DNA of 64,000 bases from Paenibacillus sophorae (GCF_018966525.1 NZ_CP076607.1:3658001-3722000), one strand, 5' to 3'. Counted from the first letter of the stretch, positions 32,949 to 42,211 are shown. Numbers and translations: made by a program. The notes: generated from the sequence alone by a model not told the origin.

Positions 32949-35561
32949 TTACAATATTTCGATATACCCTTCTGTTCCATGCACGCGAATTCGTTGCCCA
33001 TCTTTTATCAGTTTGGTAGCATTCTCCACTCCGACAACTGCTGGTAAGCCATATTCACGTGCGATAACTGCTCCATGGGTCATCAGTCCACCAACTTCGG
33101 TGACTAGGCCTTTTATGGATACAAACAATGGTGTCCAGCTAGGGTCAGTAAAGGAGGTGACTAATATATCTCCATCTTCTAGATCAGCATCTTCCATGTT
33201 TAAGATGACACGTGCTCGTCCCTCTATAACTCCGGAAGAAACAGGTAGACCTACAATAGCTTCGGCTGGTAGATTTTCTCGTTTGTACTCACCGGAGAGT
33301 GTTTCACCATCAGACGTGATAACACGTGGTGGAGTTAGTTTTTCATATAATTTGTACTCGTCTTTTCGTTTGCTGATGATCTGGTAATCCAGTTTATTTG
33401 TGCGTACAACATCGCGAAGTTCTTCAAAAGTGAGATAGTATATATCTTCTTTTTCATGAATAACGCCCGCTTGTACGAGTTGTTCGGCTTCTTTCAGTAA
33501 AGACTGCTTATAAACGAAGTAGCGATTAACCATGCCGTATTTTGGATATTCACGATAGCCGATGAAATTCCGGATTAGGTCGATCATTCGTTTTGTTTCT
33601 TTGGCTTTTTGTTCACCATCCGGTAATTGCTTCAAGCGATCTAATAACTCTAGCTCCTTGTTCAAAGCTTCCTGCCGCCCTTGCTCAAATTTCCGCCGGC
33701 TGGCATTAGGCTCAAAGTTTTTGATATTACTAAGAATCATGGGGACAAGTGTAGTTGGTTTTTCGCTCCAACGAGTTTTAGTAATATCGATTTCTCCGGT
33801 ACATCGCATTCCGTATTTGTTAAGATAAGCATAGATAGCGTCCCTAGTTTCCTGTCCACCATCAAACTTAATCAGTTCATTCAAAAAATTATCATCTTTT
33901 ACATGTTGTAAATAATCAATTACTTCCGGATAAGGACGGATCACATCTGCAACATTAAGTAACTCCAGACCCATTTCCGAAGTAATATTGTTTGGTACAG
34001 ATTGAGAAAGCGTGTCTGCTGCGTTTTTTTCACCTAACCACTCATTCATTTTTTCATTGATCCATGATGAAGCATTTATAGCAGCCATAAATACAGCAGA
34101 ACTTTGTGGGTCAAATAAAATCTTCTTTAACTCTTGGATATCTTCTAAAATAAAATCAAATAGATCCGATCCTGATTTCGTTTGGATGTTTTGTTTTAAC
34201 TCTTCTATCGATGTTTGACTCCTCTTAATCAAATCAGAAACGATTGTCGGATAGTTTTCGATTTGTGCTTGAAAACTAGCAGGCGACATACCTTTATTGC
34301 TATTAATGGGACTCTGTTCTTTTTTATCATTTGGTAACAATTTTATAAAATCTCGATCTATTATGGTCATAAGTGCATCTTTTGTAAGCGGATCGTGTTG
34401 TCCTATGGTATTTAATAAAATTTCTCTGCTGTCAGGTGAAGCCAGCATTTGTGTAACATCAACAAACAATCTTCCGCCGGCTTTCCGCATGGGTGCATGA
34501 GTCGTTAACAGGAAAAAAGACAATCCCAATGGTTTCATGGGATCGGTCATCATTTGTTGGTGGCCGACAGATACGTAAACGTGATTTTCTTCATCATTGG
34601 CTTCAGGGATCGGGTATAAAGTAGTGATTGGCCGACTCTGGACAATATAAAAGGTATCATGGGCCAAACACCATTCGATGTCCTGGGGGCAACCAAAATA
34701 AGCTTCGATCTGTCTTCCGATACGTGCCAGTTGTAAAATTTGTTGTTCAGTAAGTGTTTGAGTCTTCTGCTTATCAGGATCGATCTGCTGTGTCTCTGTT
34801 CCGCCTTCTTTTCGTCCATAGATACCCAATTTTTTGGTTGCTATCCTCTTATCGACGATTTCCCCTTCCTGTACTTTATAACAATCGGCAGATACCAAGC
34901 CAGAGACCAGTGCTTCTCCAAGTCCAAAACTGGCATCGATTGATAGCAACTTTCGGTTGGAAGTAATCGGATCAGCGGTAAATAAAATTCCTGAAGCCTG
35001 TGGGAAAACCATCCTTTGAACGATAACGGATAAATAAACTTGACTGTGGTCAAATCCATTTTGCATACGGTAGATTACCGCGCGATCCGTAAATAGGGAA
35101 GCCCAACATTTGCTGATATGCTGCAAGATTGCTTCTTTGCCGATGATATTTAAATAGGTGTCTTGTTGACCAGCAAAAGAGGCATGTGGTAAATCTTCAG
35201 CAGTCGCACTAGAACGCACTGCATAAGCATGTTCCTCGCCAAACTGGGAGAGATAGTGAGTAACTGCTTTCACAACATCGGAAGGAATTTCTACTTCCAT
35301 AATGATTTGTCGAATCTTCCTGCTAATTTCAACAATTTGATCTCGATCTTCTGCTTTTAGCATTGTTAGTTGATCCAACAAAGCATGATACGTTTCGTTT
35401 TGTTCGATGGCTTTTTGATATCCCACTGTTGTAACACAAAATCCTTCCGGTACTTGTATTCCTTCAATTTTTGATAATTCCCCTAAATTTAACCCTTTTC
35501 CGCCAACGAGCGAAAGCTGCGTTTGTTCCACTTCCTGAAAACCGAGAACCAAAGAACTCAT
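32949..35561 (-). CDS. rph: Rifampicin phosphotransferase
   Basis: 870 aa, matching Rph (about 868 aa) in order: ATP-grasp domain at the N-terminus (LVGGKGLNLGELSKI, YAVRSSATAEDLPHASFAGQ, DIEWCLAHDTFYIVQSRPI), a long central rifampicin-binding domain, and a C-terminal swivelling His domain with His829 in GGLMTHGAVIAREYG. Rph transfers the beta-phosphate of ATP to the C21 hydroxyl of rifampicin through that His, inactivating the drug. PEP synthases differ in the central domain. It is a single gene with its own promoter-like TTGTCA box upstream; AGGAGAG precedes ATG 35561. Confidence 0.88.
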   Translation of the reverse strand: MSSLVLGFQEVEQTQLSLVGGKGLNLGELSKIEGIQVPEGFCVTTVGYQKAIEQNETYHALLDQLTMLKAEDRDQIVEISRKIRQIIMEVEIPSDVVKAVTHYLSQFGEEHAYAVRSSATAEDLPHASFAGQQDTYLNIIGKEAILQHISKCWASLFTDRAVIYRMQNGFDHSQVYLSVIVQRMVFPQASGILFTADPITSNRKLLSIDASFGLGEALVSGLVSADCYKVQEGEIVDKRIATKKLGIYGRKEGGTETQQIDPDKQKTQTLTEQQILQLARIGRQIEAYFGCPQDIEWCLAHDTFYIVQSRPITTLYPIPEANDEENHVYVSVGHQQMMTDPMKPLGLSFFLLTTHAPMRKAGGRLFVDVTQMLASPDSREILLNTIGQHDPLTKDALMTIIDRDFIKLLPNDKKEQSPINSNKGMSPASFQAQIENYPTIVSDLIKRSQTSIEELKQNIQTKSGSDLFDFILEDIQELKKILFDPQSSAVFMAAINASSWINEKMNEWLGEKNAADTLSQSVPNNITSEMGLELLNVADVIRPYPEVIDYLQHVKDDNFLNELIKFDGGQETRDAIYAYLNKYGMRCTGEIDITKTRWSEKPTTLVPMILSNIKNFEPNASRRKFEQGRQEALNKELELLDRLKQLPDGEQKAKETKRMIDLIRNFIGYREYPKYGMVNRYFVYKQSLLKEAEQLVQAGVIHEKEDIYYLTFEELRDVVRTNKLDYQIISKRKDEYKLYEKLTPPRVITSDGETLSGEYKRENLPAEAIVGLPVSSGVIEGRARVILNMEDADLEDGDILVTSFTDPSWTPLFVSIKGLVTEVGGLMTHGAVIAREYGLPAVVGVENATKLIKDGQRIRVHGTEGYIEIL

Positions 35562-35715
35562 TCAATATCTCTCCTAACCATTAAATTGAGAAAAAATATT
35601 TGACAAGAGTTTACCGGCATGGTACACTTAAAGTGTAAGATGCATTAACTTTGATCATATAACTTGGGACAGTCGTAATCTGATTATATCATCGTGTCTG
35701 TTTGTGTGCAATATA

Positions 35716-35752
35716 AAAAGAACCTGGTTAAGCTGTCCAGGTTCTTTTTTTT
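35716..35752. terminator. Strong bidirectional terminator
   Basis: AAAAGAACCTGG (35716-35727) pairs with CCAGGTTCTTTT (35737-35748) and is flanked by A and T runs. Confidence 0.8.
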
Positions 35753-35849
35753 GATTTCCTGCTATCATTAGTCACATCAAAAACCAGAGTTCGAGCCGAA
35801 CTCCGTCACTGCATAGTTCCCAAGCGGTCCTATGCAGACCGTTCTTCAT

Positions 35850-36005
35850 TTATTGGAGCTTTTTAAACTCATTTTTTAACCAGATCTGGTTTAAGTGAGA
35901 AATGTACTGTTCCATTCGGATAATCAGTTCAACCAGATCAGGCTTTGTTACCTGCATATAACCCTGTCTAACACGTTCTATGTCACGGTCTGGTTTATTG
36001 TCCAT
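35850..36005 (-). CDS. Small ORF, 51 aa, unknown
   Basis: It starts MDNKPDRDIERVRQGYMQV and ends in KNEFKKLQ, mostly charged and helical. No clear ribosome binding site; a short coding peptide or a gene fragment. Nothing else recognisable is seen between 35760 and 36180. Confidence 0.3.
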   Translation of the reverse strand: MDNKPDRDIERVRQGYMQVTKPDLVELIIRMEQYISHLNQIWLKNEFKKLQ

Positions 36006-36183
36006 GATTCAGATCCATGCTTCCACGAAAGAATTGTCGTTATTCGGTCTCTGCCGTCGGCGCTTCCTGAGGCAGCCGAACCTCAAACACGGTTCGTATT
36101 CCGCTGCTCTTGGGAACACCTTGAAAAATTTGGTGTTTTAGTGTAGTTTGCAGTTTAAGGTGAATTAATTAATTAGACGCTTA

Positions 36184-36306
36184 TCAAATCGGCAATAGGA
36201 CCAAGTTCTTGTCCCAAGCAAAGGACAAGAACTTGGTCCCTTAAAATAGAAAACCCGCGCCTGGCGCGGGTTCTTAAGGGACTATGTTCTTGTCTTCTGA
36301 CACTTT
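36184..36306. repeat. Dispersed TTCTTGTCC hairpin repeat, full copy
   Basis: CAAGTTCTTGTCC (36202-36214) is inverted as GGACAAGAACTTG (36223-36235). Then TAAAATAG, a second hairpin CCCGCGCCTGGCGCGGG and TAAGGGACTATGTTCTTGTC. Same order as at 42.1 and 63.6 kb. Confidence 0.8.
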
Positions 36307-36319
36307 TGGAGCGGGTAAG

Positions 36320-36466
36320 CAACCCCGTTGCTTTAACCTGCGTGTCCGCTTCTCGGTCATGGCTGCCGGGGCAGGCTACTATCGGGCCGAGCCTCACGCC
36401 CGACAGTAGCCTGCCATTGCGGCCATACCCCTTTTCGCTCCCACTCCGTTAAAGCAACTCCGGCGA
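36320..36466. repeat. Large imperfect palindrome (~145 bp)
   Basis: GGCAGGCTACTATCGGGC (36370-36387) is inverted at 36398-36415 with one mismatch. The arms extend outward with GTTGCTTTAAC (36329) against GTTAAAGCAAC (36447). It could be a structured RNA, a MITE or an IS relic. No coding sense. Confidence 0.5.
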
Positions 36467-36570
36467 TCGCATAAGGATGCAGATCACAATTTGTATTCTT
36501 CTGATAGACCATCCAAGCGACATCGACTCGAGGTCAATGTAATTTATGAAATAAGGTCGCCTCTGTTATC

Positions 36571-36947
36571 TTATTTGCCAGGGATAATCTTGATTGTCGC
36601 TGAGCGGGCGCGGGCACCGATCATAGGGTTGAGATACGGGCTACTATGGTATTTCACACGGTATGCATCGTCGATGAGGTCGTTAATGGGACCGTCAACC
36701 GGCTCGAAGGCAACCTCCTTGGTCACATACCGGCGACAGTAATCCGCCCGGCCTTCTGCTGCACCGCGGCTTGGTACCATCGAGAGTTACGTCCATTATA
36801 TGCTCGTACATAAAGACCATCGCCGATCATAACGGACCAAATCCAGGTCGGGGTCCCGTAGGTCATCCCGTCCTCACGGAACGGCGAGATATGAAGGTCA
36901 TCTGCCTCGGCGATCTGTCGTAGTTCATCTTTAGACCAAGTGCTCAT
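36571..36947 (-). pseudogene. DUF2255 family protein broken by a 2-bp insertion
   Basis: ATG 36947 follows AAGGAGG. The frame STWSKDELRQIAEADDL onward ends prematurely at GRITVAGM then TGA. In another frame the family's expected end follows at once: TKEVAFEPVDGPINDLIDD, then PMIGARARSATIKI. An extra TG just after the ATG codon near 36726 accounts for the shift. Full length would be about 125 aa as usual for DUF2255. Function of the family is unknown. A sequencing error is possible. Confidence 0.75.
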
Positions 36948-36993
36948 TATCCAGTCCTCCTTCAATGAAACTTCGATTCAATCCGAACGTCCT

Positions 36994-37557
36994 CTAGTCC
37001 ATTTTTTCAATTGTCACCGTAAAATCATCGCTCATACTTGCCAGCTCCTCTATGCCGGATTCAAACTCTCCTAATACAATAACTCCATTCGAAGAAGTGG
37101 TAACAGGTCCATTGTAAAATATAGCCAGATTTCCCCATGGGGCATAATAGGCAAATTCGCCAACAGAAGGGCCACTGTTTGATGGTGTAGAATCGGTATT
37201 TAATTTCCGTGGCAAATAACTGATTTTTTCATTTCCGACGTAGTCCTCAAATGATAAGGTTATCGGGAGCATTGTCAGAAAGTCTCTGCTCGTTGGATTG
37301 TCATATAGATTCACGATGACTTCTTCATTATCGAAAATCAATTTAATTTTGGTATTTTCAACACTTTCGTTTTCATCAGTAGAATTTTGACTGTTCTCCT
37401 CTTGTACTTCACCGGGGATACCTGTTTGTTCATTAGTTGAATTATTTCCAATCGTTTCAGCCTCGTCAGGAGTAGAGCCCCCACTGTTATTTCCACCACA
37501 AGCTGCAGAAGTGAAGCTCAACACCAGAGCGAGAGCCACTGATAATATTTTTCGCAT
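36994..37557 (-). CDS. Cyclophilin-like fold lipoprotein
   Basis: 187 aa. Signal peptide MRKILSVALALVLSF with lipobox SAAC, a low-complexity Asn/Glu linker, then a cyclophilin_like domain: IKLIFDNEEVIVNLYDNPTS, DFLTMLPITLSFEDYVG, GEFAYYAPWGNLAIFYNG and a final VTIEKMD. Exported and membrane-anchored; the ligand is unknown. ATG 37557 with GGAGG is chosen over an upstream start. It is nearly identical in its domain to the next gene upstream, showing recent duplication. Confidence 0.82.
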   Translation of the reverse strand: MRKILSVALALVLSFTSAACGGNNSGGSTPDEAETIGNNSTNEQTGIPGEVQEENSQNSTDENESVENTKIKLIFDNEEVIVNLYDNPTSRDFLTMLPITLSFEDYVGNEKISYLPRKLNTDSTPSNSGPSVGEFAYYAPWGNLAIFYNGPVTTSSNGVIVLGEFESGIEELASMSDDFTVTIEKMD

Positions 37558-37578
37558 ATCGTTTGTTCCTCCACCCAA

Positions 37579-38598
37579 TTAATCGATTCTTTCAATTGTC
37601 ATTTTAAAATTATCGCTTATATCCGCTAACTTTTCTTCAAGCTCCTGCATGCCGGAATTAATCTTTCCTAATACAATAAGTCCATTCCCAGTGCTAGCAG
37701 ACTCGTTGTAAAATATAGCCAGATTCCCCCAGGGAGCGTAGTAAGCAAATTCGCCAACAGAAGGACCACTGTTTGACGGTGCTGGTTCGGTATCTAATTT
37801 CCGTGATAAATAACTGATTTTTTCCTTTCCGACGAAGTCCTCGAATGATAAGGTTATCGGGAGCATCGTCAGAAAGTCCCTGCTGGTCGGATTGTCATAC
37901 ATGTCAACGATGAACTCCTCATTGTCAAGAATCAGTTTTATTCTGGCATTATCAGAATGGCTAGTTGCAAATAGACGTTGAACAGAATCTGCGACTCTAG
38001 CGTCAACCGCACCATCAGCCACTAATTTGTCCAACAAGGTGAGATCGCTGTTCTTTAGTCTGGTAGCCAGCGCAGAATAAGATACGGCAACCATATCTCC
38101 CCGAAGGAAACTGCTGGTCGCTGTATCGAACAGACCAATCTCCTGCGCTTCTTGCATTGCCGACGCAAAGGTAAAGTCCACTCCATCCTCGTAAGCTAAC
38201 GCGCGAAGCATAAAAGTAGAATACATTTGGTGACTGCATATCCCGTTAGGATCGAAAAGCTTGTTGCTCATACCTTTTGTCAACCCGTTGTCGTACATGT
38301 AAGCAACGTATTTGTCAGCCCATTTAGGTACATCGGTGAAGGGATGGCTGTAATTACCGTTCAGTGCCTCGTTTTCCACGCCCAATAGACGAACCAGCAT
38401 AACAGCTGCTTGGCCGCGGGTAACTGGTTTATCCAGTTCATAGCCTGCATCGGTTCCGCGGAATAGCCCCAAATTCTTTAGAGTATCTGCTTGCTGAGTA
38501 GAATCAGCAGCAAATACGGTTTGATGACCGAATCCTATAATAAACATCAATAAAGCGAGCAGCAATGTAATAAATTTCGATTTTGTTCTAGTACTCAA
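37579..38598 (-). CDS. SLH-domain protein with C-terminal cyclophilin-like domain
   Basis: 339 aa. Signal peptide to about residue 30 (HQTVFAADS), two S-layer homology repeats (GLFRGTDAGYELDKPVTRGQ; FTDVPKWADKYVAYMYDNG then LTKG), then the same cyclophilin-like domain as its neighbour (DNPTSRDFLTMLPITLSFED). SLH repeats bind cell-wall polymers, so this is probably a wall-bound form of the same domain. 22 bp upstream of the lipoprotein gene. Confidence 0.85.
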   Translation of the reverse strand: MSTRTKSKFITLLLALLMFIIGFGHQTVFAADSTQQADTLKNLGLFRGTDAGYELDKPVTRGQAAVMLVRLLGVENEALNGNYSHPFTDVPKWADKYVAYMYDNGLTKGMSNKLFDPNGICSHQMYSTFMLRALAYEDGVDFTFASAMQEAQEIGLFDTATSSFLRGDMVAVSYSALATRLKNSDLTLLDKLVADGAVDARVADSVQRLFATSHSDNARIKLILDNEEFIVDMYDNPTSRDFLTMLPITLSFEDFVGKEKISYLSRKLDTEPAPSNSGPSVGEFAYYAPWGNLAIFYNESASTGNGLIVLGKINSGMQELEEKLADISDNFKMTIERID

Positions 38599-38629
38599 TA
38601 TTCAGCCCTCCATTCCCTGATGTAATCAA

Positions 38630-38761
38630 TTATTCTAATACTTCAACCGTTACGGTGAACTCACCGTTCATATTTGCGAGGGTTTCAATGCCGGAATCAA
38701 TACGTCCCAATGAAATTAGGCCACTTGAATAGCTGAAATCGCTATAGAAAAGTTTCTTCAT
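38630..38761 (-). pseudogene. C-terminal fragment of a third cyclophilin-like protein
   Basis: 43 codons (MKKLFYSDFSYSSGLISLG, then SGIETLANMNGEFTVTVE) that match only the last strands of the neighbouring cyclophilin-like domains. AGGAG precedes the ATG, so a peptide might be made, but it cannot fold alone. Confidence 0.65.
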
Positions 38762-38783
38762 TTGTTTGTCTCCTATACATGCT

Positions 38784-39482
38784 TCACTTTTTTAACCGCC
38801 TCCTTTTGGGGGATGAAATCCGTTGCATACCTTTTGCAGCATAATAAGCAATACAGATACATAGCCCCATCATTGCCAAATAATCCGTAAAAAATAATAT
38901 CGGGAATTGTTCAAATTCAAAGGAAATGAACATGATTTTCAAAAAAAGATACGAAACAATATCGTGCCTGATAAAGGCATATACGCCGTATGCGGCTATC
39001 GCTGCTGCGATGACCCGTAATATAACCTTACGGATATCAGACGGCGGATTTGCTTTTACCGCTTTTCGCGTCATCAACATAATCATGTTCCAATGCAAAC
39101 CGACATGAACGGACATTAAGATAAAGCCCCAATGGGAGGCAAGCATATGCAATTCCCTTGCAAAGGACATTCCGCCGCTAATAGACAGAAAAGCGAATGG
39201 ATAACGGGACATCATTATGCCGCTGACCATCAGCCCGATCATACATATAAATACCGACAGATTCACCACGGTTTGAAAGATGCGGAAAGCTGTATACTTC
39301 CCTTTCCACAGATTTTTGTACCATTTGAAGTTCAGCACGTTGTGGGTGATAAACATCACAAACATTGCAGTTCCGAGCCATTCATGCACTTTTTGTCCGG
39401 TCAGAATGAATGCCATCAAAATCGGCAGCAATACCGTCATGATTAGATCAACCGCTATTTTAATGATTGCTTGGGGTTTCAT
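38784..39482 (-). CDS. DUF4405 membrane cytochrome b-like protein
   Basis: 232 aa with about five membrane segments. Conserved His residues in paired positions (GQKVHEWLG, MFITHNVLN, LHMLASHWG, SVHVGLHW) suit two b-type hemes, as in cytochrome b561/DUF4405 proteins that move electrons across the membrane. It follows the exported flavodoxin gene by 18 bp, so it may reduce that protein from the quinone pool (inference). A paralog lies at 52592. Confidence 0.82.
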   Translation of the reverse strand: MKPQAIIKIAVDLIMTVLLPILMAFILTGQKVHEWLGTAMFVMFITHNVLNFKWYKNLWKGKYTAFRIFQTVVNLSVFICMIGLMVSGIMMSRYPFAFLSISGGMSFARELHMLASHWGFILMSVHVGLHWNMIMLMTRKAVKANPPSDIRKVILRVIAAAIAAYGVYAFIRHDIVSYLFLKIMFISFEFEQFPILFFTDYLAMMGLCICIAYYAAKGMQRISSPKRRRLKK

Positions 39483-39500
39483 CGTTTCACCTTATTCGTA

Positions 39501-40259
39501 TCAGTTAGACATTCCAAGCTGACCCAGCCATTCTTCCACATCACGCTGCGCATCGATGGCATCTCCGCCTCTAACGGCAAGACCATCCAACACGGTTGCA
39601 CCGGTCAACATCCTTTTTAACGTTTGCTCATTTCTTGAAAATCCGCTGCCTCCATGGGTGCTAAACGGGATCACGGTTTTACCCGAAAAGTCGTATTCCT
39701 CCAGAAAGGTATAAACTGCCATAGGCAGGTCGCTCCACCAGTTCGGGAAACCAATAAAGACTGTATCGTAATCTTCCATGTTTTCCACATGAGCGCTCAG
39801 TTCTAGACGTGCATTTTCCTGCTGCTGCTGCTGTCCCAAATCTAAAACCGTATCGTAATCGGCAGGAAATTTATTTGCGGTTTCAATGAGAAACAGATCG
39901 CCGCCAACAGTATCCTGAATCATATCTGCAATAATTTCCGTATTGCCTGCAAGCACACCGTCTTGGAGATTTAGACTTGCGCTGGTAATGGCGTCCACAT
40001 TTGCATCAAAATCCGTATTTCCGACGCGGGAAAAGTACGCTATGAGGATTTTTTGATCACTGGGTACCGGCTGAGTTGCATTGTTATTTTCAGCAGGATT
40101 AGCAGAAGCATTCACCGGCATGTTATTTTCAATAGGAATAGCAGAAGCATTGCCCGGCATGTTGATTACCGTATTACTATCATCTGAAGAGTTATTTCCG
40201 CAAGCTGCCAAGGAAAGAACTAACAGAGATACAAGGAATAATAAAATCGCTTTTTTCAT
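39501..40259 (-). CDS. Exported flavodoxin lipoprotein
   Basis: 252 aa. Signal peptide with lipobox LAAC near residue 20, a long Asn/Pro linker, then a flavodoxin fold: ILIAYFSRVGNT (FMN phosphate loop), DTVFIGFPNWWSDLPMAV and FSTHGGSGFS. Most flavodoxins are cytosolic; a membrane-anchored exported one next to a DUF4405 cytochrome suggests an extracytoplasmic electron relay. GGGAGGAATT precedes the ATG. Confidence 0.88.
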   Translation of the reverse strand: MKKAILLFLVSLLVLSLAACGNNSSDDSNTVINMPGNASAIPIENNMPVNASANPAENNNATQPVPSDQKILIAYFSRVGNTDFDANVDAITSASLNLQDGVLAGNTEIIADMIQDTVGGDLFLIETANKFPADYDTVLDLGQQQQQENARLELSAHVENMEDYDTVFIGFPNWWSDLPMAVYTFLEEYDFSGKTVIPFSTHGGSGFSRNEQTLKRMLTGATVLDGLAVRGGDAIDAQRDVEEWLGQLGMSN

Positions 40260-40323
40260 GTATAATTCCTCCCACTATAAATTGCAGGTATGGCTCCTAA
40301 TTCATGCTTACTCCGCGCTTCAA

Positions 40324-40735
40324 TTAAGACATCAATAGAACTTCGTTCCAATTGATTTCCGTATTGTTCTGAGTTCTCCTCATCATCAAAGAAAAGGACG
40401 AAATAAGGACCATCTGTTGCAAGCGGAATAATCCCGCGTTAACAATGATTGTATTAATACCAAATGGTGCAACTTCTGAATGCAGCGACTCCATCCAGCC
40501 TTCAAGGCCAAACTTCGACGCTGCGTAAGCGGAGCAGAATTCGAACCCGAGCAGGCCCGCGCCCGAAGAGATCGAGATGACGTGGCCCGAACGCTGCTTG
40601 CGCTTCACAGGCAGGACCGCACGTGTGATGTTCATCGGGCCTATGAGTGCCATTCCCAATTGCCTCTCGATCTGCTCTTGGGCGAGTTCCTCAAAGTAAC
40701 CCGTAATAAACCAAACTTTTTTGTTAGATATTATA
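40324..40735 (-). pseudogene. SDR remnant lacking both ends
   Basis: Minus-strand frame YFEELAQEQIERQLG continues to MNITRAVLP, SGHVISISSGAGL, YAASKFGLEGWMESL and INTIIVNAGLFR, then diverges. The Rossmann start and C-terminus are gone. The active-site YAASK is present. Confidence 0.7.
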
Positions 40736-40840
40736 TTTTCCTGAATGGATATTAAAGTTTCAATAATTTAGTATAAACTCTATTTAATACCGGTTACTGG
40801 TAATACACGACTCCAGAGCGTTCGCTCTGCGTCCCATTCT

Positions 40841-41176
40841 TCACTTACGTTCCTTCGCAAAAACTTTCTTTGTAACTGTATAGGCAGACGTTGCTTTCGG
40901 CCAACCGGCATAAAAAGCAAGATGGGTAATCGTTTCAATGATCTCTTCTTCCGTAAGACCATTTTGTTTGGCATAGTTTATATGAAAACTTAGTTTCTCC
41001 GTATCTCCACCCGTAACTAAACTAGCTACTACAGCAATTAAACTGCGGTCCCGAGGAGAAAGTGCTCTACGCTCCAAAATATCTCCAAATAAAACATTAT
41101 CGGTTAGTCCAACAAGTTTTGGCGAAAAATCGTCAATTGCTTTCTGTGCACAAGAAGGCATTTTAGGGTTTGACAT
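40841..41176 (-). CDS. Carboxymuconolactone decarboxylase family protein
   Basis: 111 aa with the AhpD-like CMD helix bundle: VLFGDILERRALSPRDRSLI, LVTGGDTEKLSFHINYAKQN, GLTEEEIIETITHLAFYAGWP. The His of the motif is kept, but the usual CxxCxxxH thiols are not, so it is the decarboxylase-like rather than the peroxidase-like type. Upstream come a MalY/PatB remnant and a copy of the regulatory element, then the divergent TetR gene. Confidence 0.85.
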   Translation of the reverse strand: MSNPKMPSCAQKAIDDFSPKLVGLTDNVLFGDILERRALSPRDRSLIAVVASLVTGGDTEKLSFHINYAKQNGLTEEEIIETITHLAFYAGWPKATSAYTVTKKVFAKERK

Positions 41177-41207
41177 TTTTTATTCTCCTTTTCTTATCAG
41201 GAGTTTA

Positions 41208-41302
41208 TTAATTGATTAATTTCATGACTTTCAACAGTCTTTCTAATCCCTCTTTCAATAACGCTCTAGGACATGCAATGTTTATTCGGATACATCCCTC
41301 TC
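41208..41302 (-). pseudogene. MalY/PatB-type aminotransferase C-terminal remnant
   Basis: The minus strand reads GCIRINIACPRALLKEGLER ending LLKVMKLIN then stop, the conserved C-terminus of PatB/MalY pyridoxal-phosphate C-S lyases. Nothing of the rest of the gene remains. Confidence 0.55.
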
Positions 41303-41370
41303 CAACATCGCATTGATTTTGCTAATTCTCAATCTCCCCTGTTATTAATCGATATTGATCCATTAGACGA

Positions 41371-41475
41371 CATATGTATAATATTATATAGAATCAAGCT
41401 GCTTGCAATCGTTAAACCAACCGTATTTGTCGATTATTTTACAAATTCACATGAAATGATGATTATTTAAGAAAG
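41371..41475 (+). promoter_or_regulatory. TetR-linked regulatory element, copy 1
   Basis: ~105 bp between the CMD gene (-) and the tetR gene (+). CATTAGACGACATATGT, then AGAATCAAGCTGCTTGCAAT, CGTTAAA and ATGATGATTATTTAAG align with copy 2 at 43941. Confidence 0.65.
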
Positions 41476-41490
41476 TTGGTGAGCCTAACC

Positions 41491-42036
41491 ATGCCTAAAG
41501 TAGATAGAAGAATACTCAAATCGCAGGAAGCGATAAAAAAAGCCGTTATTGAACTGATGTCCGAAAAAAATTTTGATGGCATTACCATCCAGGATATTTC
41601 CGATAGGGCAAATGTTCACCGAGCAACCATATATCTTCATTACGCGGATAAATTTGATCTACTGGATAAGCTCATTGAAGAACATATTAACGAAATGCGG
41701 GAAATCAACGAATATGCATGTGAAATGGACTGGAGAGATGCTAATCTGGTCTACTTCGAATACTTTGAGCGTAATTATCTCTTCTTTTCGACAATGCTAG
41801 CGAGTAAAGGAGCTCCTTCTTTTCGTACCCGGTTCTTAGAATTTCTTATCGAAGAGTACAAGGCTGAAGTGAATATAAACGAAGAAAGAAATCACGGATT
41901 GGATGAAGAGGTTATGGGTTGCTTTATGGGAACAGCTTTCGTAGGGATAGTGGAATGGTGGATCAGGAAAGGAATGCCTTATCCACCTCATGTCATGGCA
42001 AATCAAGTAGGGATGTTGCTTGAGAGGGTGGTATAA
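41491..42036 (+). CDS. TetR/AcrR family regulator (paralog 1)
   Basis: 181 aa. The start MPKVDRRILKSQEAIKKAVI and helix-turn-helix DGITIQDISDRANVHRATIY are typical; the C-terminal part (FFSTMLASKGAPSF, VGIVEWWIRKGMPYPP) matches the TetR_C group seen with helix EWW..G. Very similar to the protein at 54643, and a stump of a third copy lies at 63172. All stand next to the same upstream element, so it is probably autoregulated and controls the divergent gene. Confidence 0.88.
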   Translation: MPKVDRRILKSQEAIKKAVIELMSEKNFDGITIQDISDRANVHRATIYLHYADKFDLLDKLIEEHINEMREINEYACEMDWRDANLVYFEYFERNYLFFSTMLASKGAPSFRTRFLEFLIEEYKAEVNINEERNHGLDEEVMGCFMGTAFVGIVEWWIRKGMPYPPHVMANQVGMLLERVV

Positions 42037-42080
42037 ATAAATCAAGAAGCTGCTTTTTTAGGCAAACTTCTTTATGCTAC

Positions 42081-42211
42081 ATGTTCTTGTCCATTTTCGG
42101 TAATCGGTACAAGTTCTCGTCCCGAGCAAAGGACAAGAACTTGTACCGATAAAATAAAAGCCGCTCCGAGCGCTTATTCCATGAGGTATATTGTTCTTGT
42201 CCACTTACAAT
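42081..42211. repeat. Dispersed TTCTTGTCC hairpin repeat, full copy
   Basis: GTTCTTGTCCATTTTCGGTA, then ACAAGTTCTCGTCC inverted as GGACAAGAACTTGT, TAAAATAAAAGCCGC and a closing TTGTTCTTGTCC. Matches 63541-63677 almost throughout. Confidence 0.8.

Noticed and set aside
35600..35640. Rifamycin-associated element upstream of rph
   Set aside because: Only a short TACACTT-A-AAGTGTA palindrome is present and I cannot match it to the described actinobacterial element.
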